From Lysobacter sp. ISL-50 (lineage in GTDB: Bacteria; Pseudomonadota; Gammaproteobacteria; Xanthomonadales; Xanthomonadaceae), in assembly GCF_018612875.1 (NCBI RefSeq), contig NZ_JAGGRI010000018.1, forward strand, positions 62,001-126,000: DNA of 64,000 nt, read 5' to 3'. The notes below the pieces were generated by a model, which worked only from the letters and a program-made list of their open reading frames with translations, made no database searches and was not told the origin of the DNA. This document shows, one piece after another, positions 42,587-51,773 of this stretch. The first letter of the stretch is position 1, and each line of letters begins with the position of its first letter. Both the position numbers and the translations under genes were made by a program.

Positions 42587-44601
42587 GCGTGTTGCTCTCC
42601 AGCGATGTTGCGCGCCGCGCTTGCGTGGTTCGGCGTCTCCAGCATGTCGGGATGCGACAAGGGCTCGCGCTCATCCACGCGCGCATCGGCCTTGACCCGG
42701 AAACGCCGGTCGGCCGCGGCGACGAAACCGCCGAGCATCATCAGCAGCGCGCCCAGCCAGATCCAGCGCACGAACGGCTTGACGTGCACGCGCACCGCCC
42801 AGGCGCCGTTGCCCAGCGGTTCGCCGAGGGCGACGTAGAGATCGCGGGTGATGCCGCGCGCGATGGCGGCTTCGGTCAGCACCTGGCCGCCGCTGGCGTA
42901 GGCGCGTTTTTCCGGATGCAGCACGGTCAGCTTTTCATCGCCGTCGAACACGGTGACGGTGCCGTAATCGGCCTCATAGTTCGGGCCGACGCTGTGCTTG
43001 ACGTTGTCGAATCGGAACGAATACCGCCCCAGGTCCAGGCTCTTGCCCGGCGCCAGCGCGACTTCGCGCTGCACGCTCAGGCCTTCGACCAGCAAGGCGC
43101 CGATCAGGAACACCGCGACGCCCAGATGGGCGAGGGTCATGCCGAGCATCTCGGCGGTGAAGGCCGTGCCGTTGCCGCGAACGCGCGTCCACACGAAGCG
43201 CGCGGTGCCGGCCGCGACCCACACCGCGCCGCCGACGCCGGCGGCGACTTTCCACGGCCCTTGCGGCGCGAGGAAATACGCGGCGATGGCGGCGCCGAGC
43301 GCGAGCCCGGCCCACGGCACCAGCATCGCCAACGGCCGCGACACTTGCTCGCGCTGCCAGCGGAACAGCGGCCCGAACGGCAGCAGCAGCACCAGCGGCG
43401 TCATCAGCAACACGAACATCAGCGCGAAGTAGGGCGGGCCGACCGAAATCTTGCCCAGTTCCAGCGCATCGGCCAGCAGCGGGTACAGCGTGCCGAGCAA
43501 CACCATCGCGCAGGCGGTGGTCAGCAGCAGGTTGTTGGCCAGCAGCAGGGTTTCGCGCGAAGCCAGTTCGAACGGCTTGCCGGCGGCATCCTCGCCCGAC
43601 GGCGCGCGCAGCGCGTACAGCAGCAGCGAGCCGCCGATGACGATGCCGAGGAAGATCAACACGAACAGGCCGCGGGTCGGATCGGCGGCGAAGGCGTGCA
43701 CGCTGGTCAACACGCCGGAGCGGACCAGGAAGGTGCCCAGCAGCGACAGCGAGAACGCGGCGATCGCCAGCAGCAAGGTCCAGCCGCGGAAGCTGCCGCG
43801 CTTTTCCGTGACCGCCTGCGAATGCAGCAGCGCCGCGCCGGCCAGCCACGGCATGAAGCTGGCGTTTTCGACCGGGTCCCAGAACCACCAGCCGCCCCAG
43901 CCCAGTTCGTAATACGCCCACCACGAACCCAGGGCGATGCCGAGGGTCAAGAACGCCCAGGCGACATTGGTCCACGGCCGGGTCCAGCGCAGCCAGCGCG
44001 CATCGACCTTGCCGTCGAGCAGCGCGGCGATGGCGAACGCGAACGGCACGCTGAAACCGACGTAGCCGGTGTAGAGCATCGGCGGATGGATGATCAGGCC
44101 CGGGTCTTGCAGCAGCGGATTGAGATCGCGGCCTTGCGCGACCGCCGGCAACAACCGCGCGAACGGATTGCTGGTGAAGATCAGGAAGGCGAGGAAGCCG
44201 ACGCTGATCACGCCCATCACCGCGAGCACGCGCGCGATCACCCGCGACGGCAGCGCCTTGGAGAACTTGGCCACCGCGCCGGTCCACAGCGCCAGCACCA
44301 GCGCCCACATCAGCAGCGAGCCTTCGTGCGCGCCCCACACGGCCGAATAGCGATAGGCCATCGGCAGCAGCGTGTTGCTGTTTTCGGCGACGTAGCGCAG
44401 CGAGAAATCCTGTGCGACGAAGGCCTGGGTGAGGATCACGAAGGCGAAGCCGACCAGCAGCAACTGCGAATACGCCGCCGGCCGCGCGATCGCCATCCAC
44501 GATTCGATGCCGCGATGGGCGCCGAGCATCGGCAGCGTGGCCTGCACGATCGAGATCAGCAGGGCGAGGATGAGGGCGATCTGGCCGAGTTCAGGCAGCA
44601 T
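42583..44601 (-). CDS. ccmF: cytochrome c haem lyase subunit CcmF
   Basis: 672 residues, about 15 membrane segments, the family's normal size. It attaches haem to apocytochrome c on the periplasmic side. The tryptophan-rich haem-handling motif is seen as GWGGWWFWDPVENASFMPW, with conserved His in the loops (WGAHEGSLLMWAL; IIHPPMLYTGYVG). The C-terminal domain carries the CcmF-specific loop (DYGTVTVFDGDEKLTVLHPE). The ATG at 44601 lies 289 bases from the end of ccmE; that gap is filled by a repeat, which may weaken co-transcription. Confidence 0.96.
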   Translation of the reverse strand: MLPELGQIALILALLISIVQATLPMLGAHRGIESWMAIARPAAYSQLLLVGFAFVILTQAFVAQDFSLRYVAENSNTLLPMAYRYSAVWGAHEGSLLMWALVLALWTGAVAKFSKALPSRVIARVLAVMGVISVGFLAFLIFTSNPFARLLPAVAQGRDLNPLLQDPGLIIHPPMLYTGYVGFSVPFAFAIAALLDGKVDARWLRWTRPWTNVAWAFLTLGIALGSWWAYYELGWGGWWFWDPVENASFMPWLAGAALLHSQAVTEKRGSFRGWTLLLAIAAFSLSLLGTFLVRSGVLTSVHAFAADPTRGLFVLIFLGIVIGGSLLLYALRAPSGEDAAGKPFELASRETLLLANNLLLTTACAMVLLGTLYPLLADALELGKISVGPPYFALMFVLLMTPLVLLLPFGPLFRWQREQVSRPLAMLVPWAGLALGAAIAAYFLAPQGPWKVAAGVGGAVWVAAGTARFVWTRVRGNGTAFTAEMLGMTLAHLGVAVFLIGALLVEGLSVQREVALAPGKSLDLGRYSFRFDNVKHSVGPNYEADYGTVTVFDGDEKLTVLHPEKRAYASGGQVLTEAAIARGITRDLYVALGEPLGNGAWAVRVHVKPFVRWIWLGALLMMLGGFVAAADRRFRVKADARVDEREPLSHPDMLETPNHASAARNIAGEQHA

Positions 44602-44623
44602 GTCGGGTCGCCTTGTCGCGGGT

Positions 44624-44875
44624 GGAGCGAAGAGCGAATCCCCCTCGGTCCCCCTTTTGCAAAGGGGGAAGACAAGCGGGCTTTGCCGAAGAATTCAGAG
44701 CACGGCTACTACTGCGAGTTCCGGACTTGAGCGCGCCACCCTCACCACCTCGTGCTGTTCCCCCCTTCGAAAAAGGGTGAAGGGCCGCTGCTTGCGAACC
44801 GCAGGTTCGCGCGGCACTGAACGCACGCAGGCTATGCCTGCGGGCCGGAGGGCAGGGGGGATTCGCTCTTGCTCC
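44624..44875. repeat. paired palindromic repeat between ccmE and ccmF, with 95-base module
   Basis: Left unit 44624-44670 (GCGAATCCCCCTCGGTCCCCC, inner CCCCCTTTTGCAAAGGGGG); right unit 44757-44875, whose 44769-44863 is identical to 24281-24375. About 85 unique bases lie between. It occupies nearly the whole ccmE-ccmF gap. Confidence 0.88.
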
Positions 44876-44889
44876 AAGACGCACAGAAA

Positions 44890-45357
44890 TCAACGCCCAG
44901 CCTCCGCGCCGGCAGGCGCGGCGACATCGTGCTTCTTATGCGCCTGCCCCATCTTGTCCGCGACTTCCTTCGGCATATAGGTCTCGTCGTGCTTGGCGAG
45001 GATTTCCTCCGCGACGAACGTACCGCCCTGCATGCGCCCGGTGGCGACCACCGCCTGCTTCTCGCGGAACAGGTCCGGCAGGATGCCGGTGTACTTCACC
45101 GGCAGTTCGGCGTCGCCGTCGGTGACGCGGAAGCTGGCGTCCATCGAACCGGGCGCGCGCTGGAACGATCCGGCCGCGACCATGCCGCCGAGACGGAAGC
45201 GCGCGCGTTCGCCGGCTTCGCCGCGCAGGATCTCGGCCGGCGTGTATAGGTAAGCGACATTGCGCTGCAAGGCGGTGGCGACCAGCGCGGTCGCGATACC
45301 GGCGGCGGCGACCAGGCCGATCACCCAGAGCAGACGGCGGCGGCGGGTTGGATTCAT
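44890..45357 (-). CDS. ccmE: haem chaperone CcmE
   Basis: 155 residues. It carries haem covalently in the periplasm from CcmC to CcmF. One N-terminal membrane anchor ([20 protein letters not shown]), OB-fold core ([40 protein letters not shown]) and the haem-binding motif AKHDETYMP with His123 and Tyr127. ATG at 45357 overlaps the ccmD stop by 4 bases. Confidence 0.96.
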   Translation of the reverse strand: MNPTRRRRLLWVIGLVAAAGIATALVATALQRNVAYLYTPAEILRGEAGERARFRLGGMVAAGSFQRAPGSMDASFRVTDGDAELPVKYTGILPDLFREKQAVVATGRMQGGTFVAEEILAKHDETYMPKEVADKMGQAHKKHDVAAPAGAEAGR

Positions 45358-45521
45358 CGGTTCAGATCATCACGGTTGGGGCTGCGCGCCGCGCCGCGGG
45401 CCGCGCGCTGGCGCGCATTGCGCAACTCGCGGCGGATCTGCAGCCGGCTGGCGAGGAAATCCCAGCCCAGCACGATGGCGAAGACCGCGTAGGCGGCAAT
45501 GACGTAGTTCCGGTATTCCAT
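45354..45521 (-). CDS. ccmD: haem exporter protein CcmD
   Basis: 55 residues. A small one-span membrane protein ([20 protein letters not shown]) with a basic C-terminal tail ([16 protein letters not shown]) that holds CcmC, CcmE and the ABC part together. Sequence conservation is low in this family; the position between ccmC and ccmE, size and topology decide the call. ATG at 45521 overlaps the ccmC stop (TGATG). Confidence 0.92.
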   Translation of the reverse strand: MEYRNYVIAAYAVFAIVLGWDFLASRLQIRRELRNARQRAARGAARSPNRDDLNR

Positions 45522-46297
45522 CACCGCGCGTCCTGCGTGCTGGATCGGGTCTGGGCGACGCCGGCGAGTTCGGCCACCCAGGCCTTGCCCTGTTCGCGGC
45601 GCAGGTTGTCGGCGCGCGCGCGGGTCAGCAGTGCGCCGATAAACCACAGTTTGGTGCCGACGATCATCCAGATCAGCGGCGCCAACATGCTCGGGTCCAT
45701 CGTCGATTTGCCGAACAGGCTGATGGTCTGGCCCTGGTGCAGCGAGTTCCACCACACCACCGAATAACGGATCACCGGCAACAGGGCGACGCCGACGATG
45801 GCCAGCAGTCCGGCCGCGCGCGCCGCGGCGCGACGGTCGTCGATGGCCTGATACAGGCCGATCACGCCCAGGTACAGGAACAGCAGGATCAGCTCGGTGG
45901 TCAGGCGCGGGTCCCAGTCCCACCACGTGCCCCACATCGGCTTGCCCCAGATCGAACCGGTGGCGAGGGTGATCAGGGTGAAGCCGGCGCCGATCGGCGC
46001 GCAGGCCATGGCCAGGATCTCGCACAGCTTGATCCGCCAGATCAGCGCGATCGCGGCGTAGACCGCCATCAGCCCGAACACCGCCATGCTCATCCAGGCG
46101 CTGGGCACATGGATGTAGAGGATGCGGAAGCTGTCTTTTTGCTGGTAATCGGCCGGCACCTGGAACAGGGCGCCGTACAGGCCCCAGGCCATGACCAGCA
46201 GGCCCAGCGCGTAACCCCACACCGCCCAACGCGCGGCGAAGCGGTCGAAGTAAGGCGGCGAGCCGAGTTTGTGGAACCAGCGGACGAGTGGATTCAT
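45521..46297 (-). CDS. ccmC: haem transporter/handling protein CcmC
   Basis: 258 residues and six membrane segments. It delivers haem to CcmE. The WWD signature is WGTWWDWDPRLTTELILLFL, with the axial-ligand His regions RILYIHVPSAWMSM and WWNSLHQGQTISLF. N-terminal MNPLVRWFHKLGSPPYFDR is typical. ATG at 46297, 123 bases after the ccmB stop. Confidence 0.96.
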   Translation of the reverse strand: MNPLVRWFHKLGSPPYFDRFAARWAVWGYALGLLVMAWGLYGALFQVPADYQQKDSFRILYIHVPSAWMSMAVFGLMAVYAAIALIWRIKLCEILAMACAPIGAGFTLITLATGSIWGKPMWGTWWDWDPRLTTELILLFLYLGVIGLYQAIDDRRAAARAAGLLAIVGVALLPVIRYSVVWWNSLHQGQTISLFGKSTMDPSMLAPLIWMIVGTKLWFIGALLTRARADNLRREQGKAWVAELAGVAQTRSSTQDAR

Positions 46298-46420
46298 TCA
46301 GTGGTTCGTTCGAAGGTGTTCGGCATCTGGGTCGCTGGGCGGCCTGGACGGGTTGGAGCGCGCCAGCCGGGCTGCCGCGCGGGTTCGATCGCATTGAGTT
46401 CCGACTATGCAAGCGCGCCG

Positions 46421-47145
46421 TCAGTTCAGCGCGATGCGAATCGCCGCCGCCGCCGCCAGCGGAGCCAGCAGCAGCGCCACCACCAGACCGGCGGCCAGCA
46501 ACAACAGGGCGCCGACCGGGTCCAGTCCCTGGGCCGAGCGGGCCACGCTGCCTGCACCGAACACCAGCACTGGAACGTACAACGGAAGCGCCAACAAGGC
46601 GACCAGGATACCAGAGCGCCGCATCCCGACCGTCAGCGCCGCGACCACCGCGCCGAGCAGGCTCAGCAGCGGCGTGCCCAACGCCAGTGAGGCCAGCAGC
46701 ACCGGCAGTTGCTCGTGCGGCAGGTACAGCAGTTCGCCCAGGAACGGCGTCGCGACCAGCAGCGGCAGCGCGGTGGTGGCCCAGTGCATGAAGGTGCGCA
46801 CCGCGACCAGCCAGCCCAGCGGCACCGGCGCCAGCATCCATTGCTCCAGCGAGCCGTCCTCGGCATCGCCGCGGAACAAGGTGTCCAGCGACAACAGCCC
46901 GGCCAGCAGCGAGGCCAGCCACAGCACCCCGGCCGCGACCCGGGACAAGGCCTGTTTCTCGCCGCCCAGGGCCAGCGCGAACAGCACCACCATCAGCAGC
47001 GCAAACAATGCCGGCTGCAGGGCGTCGCCGCGGCGGCGCCAGAGCAGGCGCAGGTCGCGCGCGAGCAGGGCGCGCGCCGAGCCGATCAGGCCGGGCATGG
47101 CCGCGCCGTCGCTGGGCGTCTGCGCGAACGACTTGGTCTGCGTGT

Positions 47146-47149
<4 letters not shown>
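46421..47149 (-). CDS. ccmB: haem exporter protein CcmB
   Basis: 242 residues and six membrane segments: the permease partner of CcmA. Landmarks are [40 protein letters not shown] and [23 protein letters not shown] at 47149 overlaps the ccmA stop as ATGA. The open frame further upstream belongs to the antisense or shifted reading of ccmA. Confidence 0.95.
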
Positions 47150-47790
<641 letters not shown>

Positions 47791-47948
47791 CAGTCAGGGA
47801 CGTAAGGCCGACGGGGCCGCGGGACCGGCATTTTATGCGAGTCGCCGGGCCCATAACCGTGGCGGCGCGTCGCGGCGGGGCGGCGAGGGCCGATCGGGGC
47901 GGTCGCCGGGCGGGCGACACATATATATGCAGGGGCCGCGGCGGCCGC

Positions 47949-48422
47949 TTAGTCCTCGACCCAATCGGTATGTTCGGCCGGCTCGGCGTCGCGCGGTCGC
48001 GCGATCAGCATCCGCAGCCGCACCGGCTCGCCGCGTCGCCAGACCAGCACGCCGGCCTGGCCGAAGTCGCGGGCCAGGGTGTTGGCGAGGGCATCGTCGA
48101 GATCGGCCAGCAGCCAGCCCGGTTCGCGCCATTGGCCGGCCTGGTCCTGGGCCCAGGCGGCGTGACGCTGCACGCCGGCGGCCTCCAGGCGCGCGACCAG
48201 GCGTTCATCGGCGGCCTGGTTGGCGCTGTCCGAATGCGGCTGCGAGGCCGGGTTCCAGGCGCTCACGAACACATAGCGCGCGGCCGGCCAATACGCTTCG
48301 AGATCCCGCGCCGGACGGCCGACCCGCAGCGGCAGCGCGTCGCCGTCCAGGGCCACCGCGTATTCCGCCACGGCGTAGGCGAGCGCGAGTTCGGCGGCAT
48401 CGACGACCTGTAATTGGCGCAT
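47949..48422 (-). CDS. DUF3293 family protein
   Basis: 157 residues with no signal or membrane segment. It resembles DUF3293: YVFVSAWNPASQPHSDSANQ, then GWLLADLDDALANTLARDFG and the basic ending VRLRMLIARPR. Function unknown. ATG at 48422, divergent from the aminotransferase (211 bases between), which is only weak evidence for any link. Confidence 0.8.
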   Translation of the reverse strand: MRQLQVVDAAELALAYAVAEYAVALDGDALPLRVGRPARDLEAYWPAARYVFVSAWNPASQPHSDSANQAADERLVARLEAAGVQRHAAWAQDQAGQWREPGWLLADLDDALANTLARDFGQAGVLVWRRGEPVRLRMLIARPRDAEPAEHTDWVED

Positions 48423-48525
48423 GTCGGCAGTCTCCCGGGACGATTACGGCAGTGCAAACGGCGCCGACGAACGGGCGCCGTGCCGACGCTGGACCCTTGG
48501 TGACGGGTCTGTCCACCGTGGCGGC

Positions 48526-48541
48526 GACATATGGATATGTC
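48526..48541. promoter_or_regulatory. perfect 16-base palindrome upstream of the aminotransferase gene
   Basis: GACATAT-GG-ATATGTC, 92 bases before the ATG at 48634 and in the divergent gap to DUF3293. AT-rich in a GC-rich neighbourhood, so an operator is possible; no regulator is identified. Confidence 0.25.
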
Positions 48542-48633
48542 CGGGCGTCATCGCCGCCGCCGCTGCCGGTCTGACGAACCGCAACCCACATTCCGTACAC
48601 TCGGCCTCCTCGCAGGCCTCCCGTTTCCAGCTC

Positions 48634-49782
48634 ATGACGCTAGCCACCAAGCTGCCGAAAGTCGGCACTACCATTTTCACCGTGATGTCGCAGCTCGCAC
48701 TCGAGCACCAAGCCGTGAACCTCGGCCAGGGCTTCCCGGATTTCGATGTCCCCGAGCGCCTGATCGAAGCGCTCAACCGCGCCATGCGCGAGGGCAAGAA
48801 TCAGTACGCGCCGATGACCGGCATTCCGGCCTTGCGCCAGGCCATCGCGGCGAAGACCGAAGCCTGCTACGGCTACCGTCCCGACGCCGACAGCGACATC
48901 ACCGTCGTGTCTGGCGCCAGTGAAGCGATATTTGACGCGATTCATGCGGTCGTGCGTCCGGGCGAAGAAGTGATCGTGCTCGATCCTTGTTACGACAGCT
49001 ACGAGCCGGCGATCGATCTGGCCGGCGGCGTCGCGGTGCACGTGCCGCTGGACCCGCACACCTTCGCCGTGGATTGGGATCGAGTGCGCGCGGCGGTGAC
49101 GCCCAAGACCCGCATGCTGATGATCAATTCGCCGCACAACCCGTCCGGCGCCATGTTCGACGCCGACGACATCGCCCGGCTCGGCGAATTGTTGAACGAC
49201 ACCGGCATCTGGCTGTTGTCCGACGAGGTCTACGAGCACATCGTCTTCGACGGCCGCCGCCACGAGTCGGTGCTGCGCTATCCGCAGCTGCGCGAACGCG
49301 CCTTCGTGGTGTCCAGCTTCGGCAAGACCTACCACTGCACGGGCTGGAAAATCGGGTACTGCATCGCACCGGCCGCTTTGTCCGCCGAACTGCGTAAAGT
49401 CCATCAGTACAATAGTTTCTGCAGCTTCGCGCCGGCACAGTGGGCGTTCGCGGAGATGATCGAAGCCGAGCCCGGGCACTATCTGGAGCTCGGCGCGTTC
49501 TATCAGGACAAGCGCGATAGTTTCCGCGAGCAACTATTGACCACCCGGCTCAAGCCGTTGCCGGTGCCGGGCGGGTACTTTCAGTTGGTGGACTACTCCG
49601 AAATCAGCGATCTGGCGGATGCCGAGTTCTGCCGCTGGCTGACCGTGGAGAAGGGCGTGGCGGCGATCCCGCTGTCGCCGTTCTACGAGTCGCCGCCGCA
49701 CGGGCAACGATTGGCACGGCTGTGCTTCGCCAAGAATCGGGCCACATTGGATGCCGCTATCAAGAGGTTGGTCGCACTTTAA
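48634..49782 (+). CDS. methionine aminotransferase-type PLP enzyme (YbdL-like)
   Basis: 382 residues, class I/II aminotransferase. Start MTLATKLPKVGTTIFTVMSQ, then NLGQGFPDFDVPERLI, SGASEAIFDAIHAVVRPGEE, NSPHNPSG, DEVYEHIVFDG and the PLP lysine in SSFGKTYHCTGWKIGY. YbdL/KAT-like enzymes act on methionine and aromatic amino acids. ATG at 48634 gives the family N-terminus; the open frame upstream to 48421 is non-coding. It is the last gene before the T4SS locus. Confidence 0.92.
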   Translation: MTLATKLPKVGTTIFTVMSQLALEHQAVNLGQGFPDFDVPERLIEALNRAMREGKNQYAPMTGIPALRQAIAAKTEACYGYRPDADSDITVVSGASEAIFDAIHAVVRPGEEVIVLDPCYDSYEPAIDLAGGVAVHVPLDPHTFAVDWDRVRAAVTPKTRMLMINSPHNPSGAMFDADDIARLGELLNDTGIWLLSDEVYEHIVFDGRRHESVLRYPQLRERAFVVSSFGKTYHCTGWKIGYCIAPAALSAELRKVHQYNSFCSFAPAQWAFAEMIEAEPGHYLELGAFYQDKRDSFREQLLTTRLKPLPVPGGYFQLVDYSEISDLADAEFCRWLTVEKGVAAIPLSPFYESPPHGQRLARLCFAKNRATLDAAIKRLVAL

Positions 49783-50154
49783 TTGCATTCTTGCGATGGA
49801 TATCTCATACGCTCTTGTCGTAAGCTTCAGGTTCGGTCTACTCTTTGGGTACGAGTGTCGCTAACACTCGGAAAGAGTCAGTCGTCAGTAGGGGGGGTTC
49901 ATGGACAGAACGATCATCGTGAACCGTGCGTCCGGCACGGTCATGCAGTCGCCGCCTGATGCAGCGCGGGCAGACGCTATGCGCCCGCATGCAAGAAGCG
50001 TGTCCTTTGTCTCAGTTTGGTCGGCCTTAGTCTGGCCGCCTCAATTCCGATAACACCGCAAACACGGTGCCATGCGCTTGCGGCCGAACAGGCCGGCGTC
50101 AGGGCACCGTCCGGACGACTGCGCGCACAAGATCAACCTATGGCAGGGGAAAGC
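49783..50154. other. intergenic region upstream of the T4SS operon
   Basis: 372 bases that should carry the operon promoter. AT-rich stretches at 49785-49830 are the likeliest promoter site, without a clear consensus. A 50-codon frame from ATG at 49901 (TAA at 50051) follows AGGGGGG but its product looks like nothing known. In the frame of virB7 the sequence before 50155 is open and reads signal-peptide-like (KKRVLCLSLVGLSLAASIP) but has no ATG or GTG start. Confidence 0.45.
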
Positions 50155-50637
50155 GTGAGAAATTCAATTGCAATCAGCCCGCGTCTGTGGACCGCGATTC
50201 TGCTGGCGGTCGCGCTGACGGGCTGCGCCACTCGCCCGGCGCCCGATTTCGGCGGCCGTTGGAAACCGGTGAATCGTTACGCCGAGATGCCCGACGAAAT
50301 TCCGCTGCACAAGTCGTACGTGTTCTATCCGTCGCCGATGGACGGCACGTTGAAGAACATGCTGACGCGCTGGGCGAAGGATTCGAACCTGAAGCTGGAC
50401 TACCAGCATTACTCGGATTTCACCCTGCATCAGGGCGTGGCCCAGATCAACACCACCAGCCTGCCGGACGCGGTCGCGCAGTTGAACACCGCGTACGCCG
50501 GCCATGGTGTGGTGATCGCCCGCGAAGGCGACCAGATCGTGGTGCGTTCGGCGGTGTCCGCGCCGGCCGCTGCGTCCGCGTCCTCCGGCGGCCCCGACGC
50601 CTCCTCGCACGCCACCGTCGCGGCGCCTACGCCCTGA
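50155..50637 (+). CDS. virB7: T4SS lipoprotein VirB7 (X-T4SS type, with N0-like domain)
   Basis: 160 residues from GTG at 50155 (AGGGGA just upstream). Signal peptide with lipobox LTGC (Cys24) anchors it in the outer membrane. Unlike the tiny Agrobacterium VirB7, it has a C-terminal globular domain (DGTLKNMLTRWAKDSNLKLD, INTTSLPDAVAQLNTAYAGH) of the N0/STN type known from Xanthomonas VirB7, forming the outer ring of the core complex with VirB9 and VirB10. An ATG at 50140 would add 5 residues. First gene of the operon. Confidence 0.88.
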   Translation: MRNSIAISPRLWTAILLAVALTGCATRPAPDFGGRWKPVNRYAEMPDEIPLHKSYVFYPSPMDGTLKNMLTRWAKDSNLKLDYQHYSDFTLHQGVAQINTTSLPDAVAQLNTAYAGHGVVIAREGDQIVVRSAVSAPAAASASSGGPDASSHATVAAPTP

Positions 50638-50732
50638 CCGGCCGTCGTCGCACTCAGGCGAAGACATCGCACCGATCGGATCCGGATCCGATCGGTGCGC
50701 AGCGAATTTCCATCGATATGGATGCAGCATAG

Positions 50733-51773
50733 ATGTTCGGAAAAAAGAACGTAACTCCGCAGGTGGAAAACGCCATCGCCAAGGCGGCCAACTTCGAGGT
50801 CACCGTTGCCGATCTGGCCCGGCGCAGCGAGAAGCGCGCATGGATCGTCGCGTTTACGTCCATCGTGATGGCGCTGATCCTCGCAGGCGGCTATTTCTAC
50901 TTCCTGCCCTTGAAGGAAAAAGTCCCGTATCTGGTCATGGCGGACGCCTACACCGGCACGGTCACGGTCGCGCGGCTGCGCGACGACTTCAGCAAGAACA
51001 GCATCACCTCCAGCGAGGCGATCAACAAGAGCAACATCTCTCACTTCGTGATGGCGCGCGAATCCTACGATTACTCGCAGATCGGCGACCGCGACTGGGC
51101 GACGGTGTTCGCGATGGGTTCGCCCTACGTGACCAAGTCCTACGAGAACGTATACCTGGGCTCGAACCCGCAGAACCCGATCACCTTGTTCGGCAAGAGC
51201 AAGACGATCCGCGTGCGCATCCTCAGCATCCAGCTGCATGCCGCCGCCGGCGACAGCGCGGTCAAGACCGCTTCGGTCCGCTTCCAGCGCAGCTTGTTCA
51301 ACAAGGAAAGCGGCACCCAGCTTCCGATCGACAGCAAGATCGCGGCGATCGAATACACCTACAAGTCCAACCTGAAGATGGACGAGACCAATCGCGTCCT
51401 CAATCCGTTGGGCTTCCAGGTCACCAGCTACCGCGTGGACAACGATTACGCGCCGTCGCCGCCGGCCGCCCCGGAATTCCCGGTCGGCTCGCCGCCCGCC
51501 GCGGGCGGCGTCCCGGCTGCGGCCGCGCCGGCGATCGATCCGGCCACCGGCCAGCCCATCCCTGGCGCGGCGCCGGCTCCGGCCGCGTATCCGCCCGGCA
51601 CCGTCCCACCCCAACAGCCCGGTGTCGCGCCGCAACCAGGCGTTGCGCCGCAGCCAGGTGTCGCGCCGCAACCCGGCGTGGCGCCGGCCCCGAATCCCGC
51701 CAGTCCGGCCGGCGCGCCGACGGCACCTGCACCCGCACCGACCGGTACTGCGAATGGAGTCAGCACCCGATGA
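50733..51773 (+). CDS. virB8: T4SS inner-membrane protein VirB8 with Pro-rich repeat tail
   Basis: 346 residues. Cytoplasmic N-terminus, one membrane span (about 38-60, IVMALILAGGYFYFLPL), then the periplasmic NTF2-like VirB8 domain (YLVMADAYTGTVTVARLRDD, FVMARESYDYSQIGDRDWAT, KTASVRFQRSLFN) to about residue 240. The last ~100 residues are Pro/Ala-rich and include four tandem QPGVAP units. The tail is longer than in standard VirB8 (~230 aa). Its stop overlaps virB9 as ATGA. Confidence 0.93.
   Translation: MFGKKNVTPQVENAIAKAANFEVTVADLARRSEKRAWIVAFTSIVMALILAGGYFYFLPLKEKVPYLVMADAYTGTVTVARLRDDFSKNSITSSEAINKSNISHFVMARESYDYSQIGDRDWATVFAMGSPYVTKSYENVYLGSNPQNPITLFGKSKTIRVRILSIQLHAAAGDSAVKTASVRFQRSLFNKESGTQLPIDSKIAAIEYTYKSNLKMDETNRVLNPLGFQVTSYRVDNDYAPSPPAAPEFPVGSPPAAGGVPAAAAPAIDPATGQPIPGAAPAPAAYPPGTVPPQQPGVAPQPGVAPQPGVAPQPGVAPAPNPASPAGAPTAPAPAPTGTANGVSTR
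51615..51686 (+). repeat. coding tandem repeat in virB8 (four 18-base units)
   Basis: Four in-frame copies encoding QPGVAP with synonymous differences between units (CCCGGT, CCAGGC, CCAGGT, CCCGGC), so the protein repeat is kept while the DNA diverges. Confidence 0.9.
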
